64,000 nt of DNA from Haloimpatiens sp. FM7315 (GCA_041861885.1 JBGVUE010000001.1:2406001-2470000), one strand, 5' to 3'; shown: positions 44,983 to 55,874, counted from the stretch's first letter. Made by a program: numbers and translations. The notes: generated from the sequence alone by a model not told the origin.

Positions 44983-47580
44983 TTAAATTATTATTTTAAT
45001 TTCATTGTCTAAAGCATCAACCTTTATTTTTTCTCCTTCTTTTACATTGCCTTTTATTATCTCTTTTGCAATTAAGGTTTCTATATTGGACTCTATGTAC
45101 CTCTTTAGTGGTCTTGCACCATATATTGGATCAAAACCTTCTTTCGCCATAAGCTTCATAGCATTATCAGTAACTTCAAGCTCAATATTTTTGTCTTTTA
45201 ATCTTCTTCTTACATCTTTTAGGAATATATTAACTATTCCAAAAATCTCCTCAAAAGACAAAGGTTTAAACATTATAATATCATCTAACCTATTTAAAAA
45301 TTCTGGTTTAAATCTATTTTTCATAGCTTCCTTTACTTTATTTCTTGTATTCTCATCAACTGAATTTTTATCAGTATTTTCAAGTAAATAAGAGCTTCCT
45401 ATATTAGAAGTCATTATAATTATAGTGTTTTTGAAATCAATAACTTTTCCCTTGTTATCCGTAAGCCTTCCATCATCTAATATCTGTAGGAAGATATTAA
45501 ATACATCATCATGGGCTTTTTCAATTTCATCAAATAATATTACACTATAAGGCTTTCTCCTTACAGCCTCTGTAAGCTGACCTCCTTCATCATATCCAAC
45601 ATAACCTGGAGGGGCTCCTATAAGTCTTGAAACTGAATATTTCTCCATATACTCTGACATATCAATTCTTATAATATTTTCCTCACTGTCAAATAGAGTC
45701 CTTGCTAGGGTTTTTGCAAGTTCTGTTTTACCAACTCCAGTAGGTCCTAAGAATATAAAAGAACCAATAGGTCTTTTTTCATCTTTAAGTCCTGCCCTAG
45801 CCCTTATTACCGCATTACTTACAGCAGTAACAGCTTCCTTTTGCCCAATAACTCTATTTGAAAGCTCATCTTCAAGTTTTACAAGCTTATGTCTTTCTCC
45901 TTCAACAAGTTTAGATACTGGAATTCCAGTCCATTTGCATAAGATTTCACTGATTTCTCCTTCTGTAACCTCTTCTTTTAGAAGTGCAGTTCCTGAATGT
46001 TCTTTAATTTCTTTTTCAATATTTACTATTTTTTCTTCTAGTTTTGGAATCTCTCCATATTTAAGTTCCGCAACCTTATTAAAATCAGCTTCCCTTTCTG
46101 CTTTTTCCATACTTCCTCTTAAATCATCTAGCTTTGCCTTAAGGTCTCTTATGCTAACGATTTTTGATTTTTCTTTTTCATATTTTGAAAACATTTCAGA
46201 GTATTTTTCTTTTAAATCCGCTAATTCCTTTTGAACTTCTCCTAATCTCTTTTTAGAAACTTCATCTTTTTCCCTTGTTAGAGCTTCTTTTTCAGTTTCA
46301 AGCTGAAAGACTTTTCTTTTAGCATCGTCAAGTTCTGTTGGAAGGCTGTCTATTTCAGTTCTTATCATAGCTCCTGCCTCATCTATAAGATCTATTGCTT
46401 TATCTGGCAAAAACCTATCGTTTATATATCTATGAGATAACTTAACTGCACTTACAATAGCAGAATCATGTATTCTAACTCCATGGTGTATTTCAAACCT
46501 CTCTCTAAGTCCTCTTAGAATTGAAATTGCATCCTCTACTGTAGGTTCATTTACAATTACTGGCTGGAATCTTCTCTCTAGGGCCTTATCTTTTTCAATA
46601 TATTTTCTATATTCATCAAAGGTAGTAGCACCAATACAGTGAAGTTCTCCTCTTGCAAGCATAGGTTTTATAAGATTTCCAGCATCCATAGAACCCTCAG
46701 TTTTACCAGCTCCTACAATAGTATGAATTTCATCTATAAATAAAAGGATTTTTCCTTCACTGTTTTGAACTTCCTTTAAAACAGCCTTTAGCCTCTCTTC
46801 AAACTCTCCTCTAAACTTAGCACCAGCAATTAAAGCTCCCATATCAAGAGAGAATATTATCTTATTTTTTAAACCCTCTGGAACATCCCCTCTTACAATT
46901 CTCTCTGCAAGACCTTCTACAATAGCTGTTTTACCAACTCCTGGTTCTCCAATTAAAACCGGGTTATTTTTAGTTCTTCTTGATAATATCCTAACTACTC
47001 TTCTTATTTCCTCATCTCTTCCTATAACTGGATCTAGCTTGTGCTTCTTAGCTTCTTCAACTAGATTTCTTCCATATTTAACCAAAGCTTCATAAGTTCC
47101 CTCAGGGTCATTGCTATCCACCTTCTGACTGCCTCTAACTTCTGATAGTACCTTCATAAAATTGTTTTTATCTATATTATGATCTTTTAAAATCTTTCCT
47201 ACTTCATCTTTTTTGCAAACATCCATTAAAGATAACATAACATGCTCAACGCTAACATAGGAATCCTTAAACTTCTTTGCAATATCCTCTGCCTTTACAA
47301 AAATATCTTCAAATCTTCTTGTAGCGTAAACTCCAGCCTCATCAGCTCCACTACCTGTTATCCTTGGCATTTTTAAAAGTTCATTTTTGGTATCTTCCTT
47401 TATATCTTTTATATTCACACCCATCTTAGAAAAAATATTTGGGATCAATCCATCATCCTCAGAGATAAGTGCCATAAATAAATGTATACCGTCTAACTTT
47501 TGATGATTATATTTAACAGCTATATTACTTGCGTTATTTATAGCCTGTTGTACTCTTAAAGTCAATTTTTCAACATCCAT
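44983..47580 (-). CDS. clpB: ATP-dependent disaggregase ClpB
   Basis: This 865-residue Hsp100 protein, full length for ClpB, solubilises aggregated proteins with DnaK. It has the N-terminal Clp_N repeats (residues 1-145) and a first AAA+ module with Walker A GEPGVGKT (about 205) and Walker [10 protein letters not shown]. The coiled-coil M-domain (about 400-525) marks ClpB rather than ClpA or ClpC. The second AAA+ module has [15 protein letters not shown] (about 600) and a sensor region ending [12 protein letters not shown]. No ClpP-binding loop is evident. The recognised CtsR operator and promoter lie some 860-890 bp upstream, beyond repeat array II, so the leader is unusually long. Confidence 0.96.
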   Translation of the reverse strand: MDVEKLTLRVQQAINNASNIAVKYNHQKLDGIHLFMALISEDDGLIPNIFSKMGVNIKDIKEDTKNELLKMPRITGSGADEAGVYATRRFEDIFVKAEDIAKKFKDSYVSVEHVMLSLMDVCKKDEVGKILKDHNIDKNNFMKVLSEVRGSQKVDSNDPEGTYEALVKYGRNLVEEAKKHKLDPVIGRDEEIRRVVRILSRRTKNNPVLIGEPGVGKTAIVEGLAERIVRGDVPEGLKNKIIFSLDMGALIAGAKFRGEFEERLKAVLKEVQNSEGKILLFIDEIHTIVGAGKTEGSMDAGNLIKPMLARGELHCIGATTFDEYRKYIEKDKALERRFQPVIVNEPTVEDAISILRGLRERFEIHHGVRIHDSAIVSAVKLSHRYINDRFLPDKAIDLIDEAGAMIRTEIDSLPTELDDAKRKVFQLETEKEALTREKDEVSKKRLGEVQKELADLKEKYSEMFSKYEKEKSKIVSIRDLKAKLDDLRGSMEKAEREADFNKVAELKYGEIPKLEEKIVNIEKEIKEHSGTALLKEEVTEGEISEILCKWTGIPVSKLVEGERHKLVKLEDELSNRVIGQKEAVTAVSNAVIRARAGLKDEKRPIGSFIFLGPTGVGKTELAKTLARTLFDSEENIIRIDMSEYMEKYSVSRLIGAPPGYVGYDEGGQLTEAVRRKPYSVILFDEIEKAHDDVFNIFLQILDDGRLTDNKGKVIDFKNTIIIMTSNIGSSYLLENTDKNSVDENTRNKVKEAMKNRFKPEFLNRLDDIIMFKPLSFEEIFGIVNIFLKDVRRRLKDKNIELEVTDNAMKLMAKEGFDPIYGARPLKRYIESNIETLIAKEIIKGNVKEGEKIKVDALDNEIKIII

Positions 47581-47649
47581 TATAATATCCCCTTTCTTAA
47601 TTTAAATTAAATCTAAACTTTCTCTTTATTATTGCCACAGTAAATATTT

Positions 47650-48445
47650 TTTAGTAGGAGTAAGGCTTAGAACTTGTTACTGTAGTTTAAGTTTCCTAAT
47701 AATATATAATTTCCTTGCCTTATTTTTTATAAATATAATCTTTATAGTAAAATCAGTAAGCATAAGAAGTTATACATTATGTGGGAAACATTTAAACAAA
47801 GTTTACTAGTTCTTAGCCTTACGTATATGAAAAAAGGTATTTTTAAATTATGAATTCCAAAGGAATATTAATTTAAAAATCTTTTTTCAGTAGGAGTAAG
47901 GCTTAGAACTTGTTACTGTAGTTTAAGTTTCCTAATAATATATAATTTCCTTGCCTTATTTTTTATAAATATAATCTTTATAGTAAAACCAGTAAGCATA
48001 AGAAGTTATATATTATGTGGGAAACATTTAAACAAAGTTTACTAGTTCTTAGCCTTACGTATATGAAAAAAGGTATTTTTAAATTATGAATTCCAAAGGA
48101 ATATTAATTTAAAAATCTTTTTTCAGTAGGAGTAAGGCTTAGAACTTGTTACTGTAGTTTAAGTTTCCTAATAATATATAATTTCCTTGCCTTATTTTTT
48201 ATAAATATAATCTTTATAGTAAAATCAGTAAGCATAAGAAGTTATATATTATGTGGGAAACATTTAAACAAAGTTTACTAGTTCTTAGCCTTACGTATAT
48301 GAAAAAAGGTATTTTTAAATTATGAATTCCAAAGGAATATTAATTTAAAAATCTTTTTTCAGTAGGAGTAAGGCTTAGAACTTGTTACTGTAGTTTAAGT
48401 TTCCTAATAATATATAATTTCTTTGCCTCTTTTTTATAAATATAT
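47650..48445. repeat. Repeat array II: 236-bp tandem repeats of a long palindrome in the clpB leader
   Basis: The string AGTAGGAGTAAGGCTTAG recurs at 47653, 47889, 48125 and 48361, exactly 236 bp apart, with one or two base differences per copy. Each unit contains an imperfect palindrome of about 190 nt centred on CC-AAA-GG (about 47860, 48096, 48332). Its arms run from TATATTATG, GGAAAC, TTCTTAGCCTTAC and TTTTTAAATT to the centre and back through AATTTAAAAA, GTAAGGCTTAGAAC, GTTTCC and ATATATAA. The array starts with a right half-palindrome only. The 60-nt spacers contain sequence also found at the clpB promoter edge. There are no open frames and no short-repeat CRISPR pattern. Confidence 0.93.
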
Positions 48446-48473
48446 AATATTATAAAAGTCAAAGAAAGTCAAA
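48434..48473 (-). promoter_or_regulatory. CtsR operator and promoter of clpB
   Basis: On the plus strand AGTCAAA-GAA-AGTCAAA (48457-48473) matches the CtsR heptad direct repeat RGTCAAA-NNN-RGTCAAA. On the minus strand each heptad supplies a TTGACT -35 box. One has TATTAT at 48444-48449 after 17 bp, and the other has TTATAA at 48434-48439 after 17 bp. Transcription would start at the edge of array II and read through it into clpB. Confidence 0.8.
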
Positions 48474-48511
48474 GTCTACTTTTTGCCTTAATTTATTGAT
48501 TTTACTTCAAA

Positions 48512-48545
48512 AAGCAAATAAAGACGTAATAAACGTCTTTATTAA
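48512..48545 (-). terminator. Terminator after the HTH-TPR regulator pair
   Basis: AATAAAGACGT and ACGTCTTTATT form an 11-bp stem with a short loop, overlapping the stop codon of the second regulator. A T-rich tract follows on the minus strand. Confidence 0.75.
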
Positions 48546-49801
48546 AGCTTTTTCTCTAATTTAATTGCTAAATTAAAATATTTTAATGAGTCTTTTAAGT
48601 TGTTCATTTCATAATACATACTGCCCATCTCTAAATATCTCTCATGTAATTCCTCTGAATTTCCAAATTTAACAAGTGCATCTAAACATAAGTTCATATA
48701 TATTTCTGCTTCAGAATAAAGCTTAAATTTAAAATATATCTTTGCCTTATAATAATAAGCTTTTTCTATATATTCAATTTTGTCCACTTCTATTGCACAG
48801 TCTAAAGCCTTATTACATATGGTTTTTGAAAGTTCTAATACATCACAACTTACAAGCACTTCCGTAACAGACAACATGAAATCAACTAAATTAATCCTAT
48901 TATGCTTAGGGTATAGTTTTAAAGCCCTTTCAAGGTATTCTACCCCCTGATCTTTAGTTCCAATTTGGAACATAGTAAAAGCATAATTGTATATTGCATT
49001 TGCCTTTCCTTCCCAGTCTTCTCCATATAATTCATAGGATTTCTCTTCATAAGACTTAAATTTTTCTCTGTTTTTTCTAAGGCAAATTATAGCCATAACT
49101 TCGTACATTTTTGCTTTTCTTTCTACGTTCTCCTCATAATCTACAACCTTTTCAAGATCAGTTAAAATATGAAGAGCTCTATCATAATCTTTAAGACTTA
49201 AATAGCAAGCTATTTCATTATAAGTAGCTATAATTAAATAATGGTTATTTAAATTCTCTTTATTTAAAAAGAATTTCCTAATATTAGAGCAAAAATTAAT
49301 AGCCTGATTGAACTCCTTGTTTCTAAAACAATATCTTGACATATCGCAGTAGTAAACAATTCTATTCTCCTCTGTATAAACTTTTTGACAGATATCATAA
49401 TAATCTCCAATTATAAATGGTATCTCTCTTATATCATTGTTTCTTAGATAATAGGTAAACATCAAATGCATAAACTTAACGGCAATGCCATAATCCCCGT
49501 AATTTTTAGCAACTTTTAAGTTATACTCAAGACTATCTTTATAGTCTTTTTTATCCTTGTAGTCCTTTAGCAAATCGTAATTTTCCTCTAAATGTTCACT
49601 AATACCAAGTCTTAGATAATCAAGATCTAAATCAAGTTTTTCTGAAATGTACTCTAAAACGTCACTTTCCGGTTCAACTTTATCATTTTCAATACAACTT
49701 AATTTTGAAACAGAAATCCTATCACTGCATACATCTTTCAAAGTAAGACCTTTGTAAACTCTTGCTCTCTTGATTTTTTCTCCTTTACTCAAAATTTCCA
49801 T
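48542..49801 (-). CDS. HTH (XRE) - TPR regulator, second of a tandem pair
   Basis: This 419-residue protein has an N-terminal XRE helix-turn-helix (MEILSKGEKIKRARVYKGLTLKDVC...SVSKLSCIENDKVEPESDVLEYISEKL, residues 1-60) and a long array of TPR-like helical repeats to the C-terminus. This is the architecture of RRNPP-type regulators (PlcR, NprR, Rap relatives) that sense peptides, but no signal-peptide gene is visible beside it. I start at ATG 49799-49801, 4 nt after AGGTGGG. It is a paralogue of the preceding gene, which lies 19 bp upstream, and is probably co-transcribed with it. Confidence 0.85.
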   Translation of the reverse strand: MEILSKGEKIKRARVYKGLTLKDVCSDRISVSKLSCIENDKVEPESDVLEYISEKLDLDLDYLRLGISEHLEENYDLLKDYKDKKDYKDSLEYNLKVAKNYGDYGIAVKFMHLMFTYYLRNNDIREIPFIIGDYYDICQKVYTEENRIVYYCDMSRYCFRNKEFNQAINFCSNIRKFFLNKENLNNHYLIIATYNEIACYLSLKDYDRALHILTDLEKVVDYEENVERKAKMYEVMAIICLRKNREKFKSYEEKSYELYGEDWEGKANAIYNYAFTMFQIGTKDQGVEYLERALKLYPKHNRINLVDFMLSVTEVLVSCDVLELSKTICNKALDCAIEVDKIEYIEKAYYYKAKIYFKFKLYSEAEIYMNLCLDALVKFGNSEELHERYLEMGSMYYEMNNLKDSLKYFNLAIKLEKKL

Positions 49802-49820
49802 AAAACCCACCTGTCCACAC

Positions 49821-51140
49821 TTAAAAATCTTTTATTACTCCTAGTTTTTTAAATATTTCAACTCCTTTATTTAAATATAAAGATGCCTTTCCCTCTTGAC
49901 ATGTATCTACATAAAATTTTCCAAGTACTATACTTATCTCTGCATAACTCTTGTCCATATTGTTCTCCTCTGCCACTTTTAAAGCAAGTAAAAGAGAATT
50001 CTCCGCTTCATCTATTTCTCCATCTATTTTATCGACTTTGTGCTTAATTAAATAATATTCAACTAAATACTTATTTTCTAGCTCTCCTAAAACACCGCTA
50101 CTAATTTGATCATATACTAAGCATAAGGTATCTTTTGATTTCTCTACATCCTTAACTTTTATATAATTATTACAGATATTAATTAATGTTTCAATAAGTT
50201 TTTTATCTTTATTTTTAATTCTAAGCTCTTTTGACTTATTTAAGTGTGCAAAAGACTCCTCTAAGTTTTCAAAATCTGCAAAGAGCCTACCTATGTTGTT
50301 TTCAATTTGCGCTACATAATTTAAATTATCTATCTCTTTAAAGATTTCAAGACTTTTTTTAGAATACTTTATGGCATTTTCTATATCTTGATTTTTACTG
50401 TATTCAAGAGCTAAAAGCATCATGGATTTAGCATATTTTTCTCTGTCGTTTATCTGTGAAAACTTTTCTTTAGATAAATAAGTGTAGTTAATTGCATTTT
50501 CCATATCCTCTAGTTTTAAATAGGTAGTTGCCATATAGTAATAAATATTAGCAATAATAAAATCATTTCCAATATTATTATCTATAAAAACCTTTTCTGC
50601 TTGATGAAAATAACCATTAGCAGAATAATAGGCTTTTAAGTCTAAAGTTATTTTTCCTAAGTTAATAAAAGTGTCTATAATCTCTTCGTAGTAGTTATTC
50701 TTAATGAAAATTACGTTAGCTGATAAAAAAAACTGCTGAGCTAAAACCTTTTCCCCTTTTGATAAACATATAGAAGCTCTTAGGAAAAATAATCTTGCCT
50801 TTCTATAATCCAGCTTATATTTTTCCGCATAATAAATTCCTTTTTCTATATTTTCTTCTCCTTGAGTTAAATCTTCACTTAATATATAAGTTTCAGCTAT
50901 GCTTTCGTAAAACAAACAAATCTTTTCAGCCTGCGTTTCTTCACTTTCCATTATGTATTCTACAGAAATATCCAATTTACCAGCTAGATACTCTAAAAGA
51001 TCCATACTGGGATTGGATTTGCCTGACTCTACTAGACTTATTTGCCCTGGAGTGATCCTGTCTCCTGCTAAATCCTTTAAAGTCATCTGCAATTCTTTAC
51101 GTCTTCTTTTGATTTTTTCTCCTAAAGATAATATCTCCAT
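49821..51140 (-). CDS. HTH (XRE) - TPR regulator, first of a tandem pair
   Basis: This 439-residue protein has an XRE domain at residues 1-62 (MEILSLGEKIKRRRKELQMTLKDLAG, then ITPGQISLVESGKSNPSMDLLEYLA) and about eight or nine TPR repeats. A clear example is AKSMMLLALEYSKNQDIENAIKYSKKSLEIF. Such proteins are DNA-binding regulators whose TPR part binds a peptide or protein. The target genes are unknown. It heads a two-gene unit with a recognisable extended -10 promoter about 65 bp upstream. The two paralogues share the MEILS-GEKIKR start, so they arose by tandem duplication. Confidence 0.85.
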   Translation of the reverse strand: MEILSLGEKIKRRRKELQMTLKDLAGDRITPGQISLVESGKSNPSMDLLEYLAGKLDISVEYIMESEETQAEKICLFYESIAETYILSEDLTQGEENIEKGIYYAEKYKLDYRKARLFFLRASICLSKGEKVLAQQFFLSANVIFIKNNYYEEIIDTFINLGKITLDLKAYYSANGYFHQAEKVFIDNNIGNDFIIANIYYYMATTYLKLEDMENAINYTYLSKEKFSQINDREKYAKSMMLLALEYSKNQDIENAIKYSKKSLEIFKEIDNLNYVAQIENNIGRLFADFENLEESFAHLNKSKELRIKNKDKKLIETLINICNNYIKVKDVEKSKDTLCLVYDQISSGVLGELENKYLVEYYLIKHKVDKIDGEIDEAENSLLLALKVAEENNMDKSYAEISIVLGKFYVDTCQEGKASLYLNKGVEIFKKLGVIKDF

Positions 51141-51205
51141 AGTTTCTCATCCTTCACCAATACATAAATTTTAAAATGTTTACAAAACCTTTTAAATTTT
51201 ATTTA

Positions 51206-51235
51206 ATTATACCATATTTTTTACTAAAACTGCAA
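51206..51235 (-). promoter_or_regulatory. Promoter of the HTH-TPR regulator pair
   Basis: On the minus strand TTGCAG (51230-51235), an 18-bp spacer ending TGG, and TATAAT (51206-51211) make an extended -10 promoter. The remainder up to 51395 is featureless. Confidence 0.65.
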
Positions 51236-51394
51236 AATTTGTTTTTATATTTGGATTAGTTTTAAAGTAATGTAAATATGTGATTTTTATGATTATCTTA
51301 ACCAGGGATATATTTCAAAATAAATATTCTATAAAAATTATAGCATATCCTAATATACTATTGCTAAATAAAATTTTAATTTTACATAATAAAG

Positions 51395-51430
51395 CACAAA
51401 AATTCCGCCGTATAAGTTACAGCGGAATTT
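51395..51430 (-). terminator. Terminator after the 51-residue gene
   Basis: AAATTCCGC and GCGGAATTT with a 13-nt loop are followed on the minus strand by TTTTTG. Confidence 0.75.
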
Positions 51431-51452
51431 AAAATTTAATTTTATTCAAACA

Positions 51453-51608
51453 CTAATGAATATTATAGTATAGATCTTCAGCTCTATTTACTATTTTCTT
51501 TCCTGCTCTTCTTATTTTCTTTCTTGTGCTTCTATCCATATTTGATGCCATTATAAGACCTGCTGTCATACCTATCATTGCTCCCATTGTAATCATTGCT
51601 TTCCTCAT
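51453..51608 (-). CDS. Small basic protein with one hydrophobic segment (51 residues)
   Basis: The product begins MRKAMITMGAMIGMTAGLIM (hydrophobic, Gly/Met-rich) and continues ASNMDRSTRKKIRRAGKKI, ending VNRAEDLYYNIH. The hydrophobic start plus a highly basic helix resembles small YtxH/YrzQ-like proteins of Firmicutes, but I cannot assign a family with certainty. A GGGTGG site lies 8 nt before the ATG, and a good terminator follows, so it is very likely expressed. It lies 90 bp downstream of rnhC on the same strand. Confidence 0.7.
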   Translation of the reverse strand: MRKAMITMGAMIGMTAGLIMASNMDRSTRKKIRRAGKKIVNRAEDLYYNIH

Positions 51609-51697
51609 AAATTACACCACCCTTCTTTTTAAGCATTAATACTACTTAAATATTTCTAGGTTTAGGTTATGCAATTTATAAGAAATTTAAACATAGT

Positions 51698-52662
51698 TTA
51701 TATTTTTTCTAGAGTTTTAAAATGCAATTTTGCAACTTCAAAAAGCCTATCTTTTCCATAAATTTCACAAAAGCTCTTGCCAAGATATATAGTCCTTTTT
51801 GAAACTCCTTTGTTAAAGTCTATATCGTACTTTCTAGATAAAGCCTCCATATTTTCTACAAAAGCATTTCTTGCAAGAATACTAGCCGCTGCTACAACTA
51901 CGTTTTCCTCCGCTCTTGGCCTTTGATGCAGATTAACCTTTCTTCCTTCTTTCATAAGTGCATTTTGGATTAAAGAAGGATTGCCAAATTGGTCCGATAG
52001 GACATTTTCACACTTAATATCCTCTAATAAATTTTCTATAACTCTTGCATGTCCCCAGGCTAAAAGCTTATTTAAATTTCCGATTTTACTATAAAGCTCA
52101 TTGTACTTCTTGTTTCCTATAACAAGTATGGAATGTGGACATAAAGCCTTTATTTCCTTGGCAATTACTGCTATTTTTTTATCATTAAGCTTTTTACTGT
52201 CATCTACTCCTAAAGTTCTTAAAATTAGTTTTTGCTTTTCATCAGCATAAACTCCTGCAACAACTAAAGGTCCAAAGAAATCACCTTTCCCAGACTCATC
52301 TGTACCTATTAAGGGAAGACTTTCAATATCAGAATCTGAAAGAGAACTACTGTCTTTTGAGGATTTTAATAAGCTCTCTTCAGAGTTTAAATTAGAATTT
52401 TTATCACTAACTTTTCCCTCTAATAATAAATATATCTTCCGCAAATTTTCCTGTGACTTAACCTGTGAAAAATCACAATTAATCCCCTTTTTTTACTTTC
52501 ATAAATTCTAATATTTTCTTTTTGTCCATCTAAAGTAATACTAAACTGAATTCCATAATTAATCTCCTTATAAGAAGCTACTGAGATTCCATTTTTTTCA
52601 AATATATTTTTTATATAATCATAGCACTGAAATTTATCTTTTTGACTTTTTGCCCACTGCAC
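51698..52662 (-). pseudogene. rnhC: Ribonuclease HIII, one frameshift
   Basis: RNase HIII cuts RNA in RNA-DNA hybrids. The N-terminal DUF3378/TBP-like substrate-binding domain (QKDKFQCYDYIKNIFEKNG...LDGQKENIRIYESKK) breaks at an A7 run (plus-strand T run 52488-52494). One extra base gives KGINCDFSQVKSQENLRKIY, joining the second frame. The catalytic domain has GTDESGKGDFFGPLVVAG (the DEGG/DES motif), LAWGHARVIE, DQFG and EENVVVAAASILARN. Between the domains is an unusual Ser/Asp/Glu-rich linker of about 30 residues (SKDSSSLSDSDIES). The start is a GTG at 52660-52662 overlapping the upstream gene. The break is probably a sequencing error. Confidence 0.9.
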
Positions 52663-53721
52663 CTTTTTTGACCTCTCTTTTAATAAATATTTTTTTAGCT
52701 TTTACTACCTTTAAAATCCTTGCGATTTTTTCCGAACCTATAGCTTTAGATATATAATAAACTCCTTCTTTTATAATGTTTATTATATTATCTTCTCCCT
52801 GCCAGTTATCTAAAATAACCTTCTCATCAACATCATTTAATATTTTATTAAGTCCAAAAAAGCAACAACAACATCATCTGTTTTACCAACTACTGGTATG
52901 AAATCAGGAAAAATATCTATAGGACAAGTTAAGTATGCTATTATACCCCCTACTGTAACTTTAGTTTTAACAGGAACCCTCTTATCCTTAAAAAGTCTTA
53001 TAAATAAGGTTATTAAATCTGGGATAATCATAGAATATTTTACTAATCCCTCGAATTTCTTTGGAGTTTTTTCTAAAATTTCTTCTCTTACCTTAGTATA
53101 AGAGTCCTCCACAATAGCCCTATCATAGCAAATCTCAAGCTTTTTATCATTTATAGTTTTTTCTTCTTTTTGGACTCTATTATCTATAATCTCATCTTCA
53201 GCTTGAACTTTATCTTTTAAAAGAGTTTTAATTTCCCTTTCATTATTTTCTTTTTTTAAAAGCTCTTTTAAATCTATATCTAAAGTGGATACCTCTACTT
53301 TTAAAGCCTTGTCTGTATTAATGCTAAGTACATTAAACTTAACTCCAGGAATGAATTCGTATAATTTATCTAGTGCAATAACTATGTACTCTTTATCCAC
53401 AAATATTCCGTATTTACTTAGTTTTGCCATAAATTTTTTTAATGCAAAGCTTGTAATAAATTTAAATACCTTTATTTTTCCTACTTTTATTTGTATTATC
53501 TTTACCTTAACCATATTATTTACAACAGAACATATATCTAAACACAATTGAAATCTTATTTTCACTTTATTTTTATAACTTCCATTAACAAAAATCTTAT
53601 TATCTAAATTAACGCTTTCAATTTCTAGTCCCTCAAAAGGTACAAACTCTTTAATAACATCCTTTAAAATCCCAAGTAAATCTAAAGAAGTTATAGTTAT
53701 ATTTAAAGATGATATATTCAT
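52634..53721 (-). pseudogene. YkvA-like DUF1232 protein with helical N-terminal domain, one frameshift
   Basis: The first 294 residues include a long N-terminal part (two related lipid-binding-like beta segments, then a charged region) and the DUF1232 core TVGGIIAYLTCPIDIFPDFIPVVGKTDDVVVAF. There the frame breaks at an A6 run on the plus strand (52856-52861). One added base continues as FGLNKILNDVDEKVILDNW, QGEDNIINIIKEGVYYIS and a basic tail ending AVGKKSKR at 52634. That is the normal continuation in clostridial homologues. The restored gene overlaps the start of rnhC by about 28 bp. Function is unknown. DUF1232 proteins are often membrane-associated. Confidence 0.82.
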
Positions 53722-53933
53722 ATCCTCTTCCCCCTTATGTATTTTAAATTATAGATATGAGTAAAATAGCCTTTATAAATATTTTTATTAGTTCATATTT
53801 AAAATTCAATCCCAACCTTTTAATAATATCTATTAATTTTTTATATTTATAATTATATATTATAACACAGCTATTTCCAATAAAACCAATTGAATTATTC
53901 CATTAATTGCTTTAATAATATTTTTTAAAATCA
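53722..53933. other. Divergent AT-rich region between the DUF1232 gene and ftsH
   Basis: No gene, repeat or strong hairpin was recognised. It should contain the promoter of the DUF1232-rnhC unit. Confidence 0.4.
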
Positions 53934-53963
53934 TTGGACATTACATTTAATTTCTTATATAAT
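53934..53963 (+). promoter_or_regulatory. Promoter of the ftsH paralogue
   Basis: TTGGAC (53934-53939) and TATAAT (53958-53963) are 18 bp apart, about 70 bp before the start codon. Confidence 0.65.
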
Positions 53964-54034
53964 AAACTCATTCGACAATATTCGACATTCACTCTTTAAC
54001 ATTTAATACAATTTTAAAAAAGAGGTGATATTCT

Positions 54035-55760
54035 ATGAATAAAAATAAAAAGAAAATTTTTATTTTACCTATCTTAGTTACTGTAATCTCCCTTGGATTT
54101 TTAATATATTTCAGTTTACCTTCTAATGCAAAAAAGGAAAAATTATATGTAAATTTCACAAAAGATTTAAATCTTAAAAAAGTAGATAAGGTTTACGACA
54201 TTGACCTTCCAAGTATTAATGTAAAGCTAAAAGATGGAACTATATATAAAACCGATAATCCAAGAAGTGAAAACTTTAAAGAAAATCTTCTAAAATCAGG
54301 AGTTAGAGTTTTTGAAACTTCTCTTATAGACTTAAAATATTTAATTCCTTCTTTAGGAATACTATTTTCAGTTATAACCCTTTCATTTATGTTTTTAAGT
54401 TTAAATAAAACAGGGAGAAAAAGCCTATTTTCTGTATCTTCCTTAGATGTAAAGGCAACAGAAAACAATGACTATTCCTTTTCAGACGTAGCTGGTAATG
54501 AAGAATCAAAAGAAAGTCTTAAAGATGTTGTAGACTTTCTTAAAAACCCTGAAAAATATCAAAAATATGGTGCTAGAATTCCCAAAGGAGTAATCCTCTA
54601 CGGAGAACCTGGAACAGGAAAAACTCTACTTGCAAAAGCCATAGCAGGAGAAGCTGGAGTTCCTTTCTTCGCAGTATCAGGCTCTGATTTTGTACAGGTT
54701 TATGTAGGGGTAGGAGCTGGCAGAATACGTAACTTGTTTAAAAAAGCTAAGGCTCACGGAAAAGCTGTAATCTTTATAGATGAAATAGACGCCATTGGTA
54801 AAAAAGAAGTGAAACAGGCTCTGGGGGAGCTGATGAAAGAGATCAAACCCTTAATGCTTTATTAACCCAAATGTCAGGTTTTAACGAAGATAAAGGCATT
54901 GTAGTAATGGCAGCTACAAATCGTCTAGACATACTAGATGAGGCCCTATTAAGACCTGGAAGATTTGATAGACATATAGAGGTTTCTCTTCCTGACATTG
55001 AGGCAAGAAAAAAATATTAGCTCTGCATTTAAAAAACAAACCTTCTTTAGATATAGACATAAAAGAATGGGCAGCTAAAACCGCTTATTTTTCTGGAGCA
55101 AAGCTTGAGAATCTTGTAAATGAAGCTGCCATATTAGCCTGTAAAGAAAACAGCAATTCTATAACTAACCTGCATTTAGATAAGGCTTATTCTATAATTC
55201 TAGCAGGTTATGAAAAAACAAATAGAGATTTTATTAAGGAAAAAGATAAAAAAATAACCGCCTACCACGAAATAGGCCATGCCCTAACTTCACTTAAGAC
55301 TCTACCTTCAGAAAAAGTATCTAAGATAACTGTTATACCAAGCACCAAAGGAGCAGGTGGATATACCCTTAGTATTCCGGAGGACTCTATGTATAAGAGC
55401 AAAGATTATTTGGAAAAAAGAATAATGGTGCTTTTAGGTGGTAGAGCCGCAGAAGAGATAATCTTTGGTAAAAACTTTATTACAACTGGGGCCTACAGTG
55501 ATTTACAAAAATCCACAGATCTTGTGTATAATATGGTAACAAAATATGGTATGGGAGAAAGGCTAGGTTTATTATCTATAAATAATATCTCTTCCTTTCC
55601 CTCAATAAAAAGTGAGGAAATCCTTAAAGAGTGTAAGGAAATAGTTGAAAATCTATACGAAAAAACAAAAGAGCTTTTACTTAAGAATAAAGACCTACTA
55701 GATTTACTAACAGAAAAGCTTATAGAAAAAGAAACTCTATATTATAAAGACCTCGTATAA
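54035..55760 (+). pseudogene. ftsH: FtsH-type ATP-dependent zinc metalloprotease, two frameshifts
   Basis: FtsH degrades membrane and short-lived cytosolic proteins. This is a short form of about 575 residues. It has two N-terminal helices flanking an external domain, then the AAA module with Walker [19 protein letters not shown] (about residue 190) and Walker [11 protein letters not shown]. Breaks lie in an A6 run (54800-54805) and an A7 run (55008-55014). One A added at each gives [20 protein letters not shown], the pore and arginine-finger region ([10 protein letters not shown]), and [11 protein letters not shown]. The protease domain has the zinc site AYHEIGHALTS and the third ligand region GAYSDLQKSTDLVY. 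The family name is secure. Whether this is the main or a second FtsH is not known. Confidence 0.9.
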
Positions 55761-55803
55761 TCTTTGTTTAATAAAAGCATAATTTAATAAATCACTTTAA
55801 TTA

Positions 55804-55874
55804 AATAAGGACTGTGGCACTAATAATAAATTTGGCAAAATCTAGAATTTATTATTAGTATCACAGTCCTATGC
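55804..55874. terminator. Bidirectional terminator between ftsH and rhomboid
   Basis: AGGACTGTG...ACTAATAATAAATT pairs with AATTTATTATTAGT...CACAGTCCT over more than 20 bp. It lies between converging genes. Confidence 0.8.
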
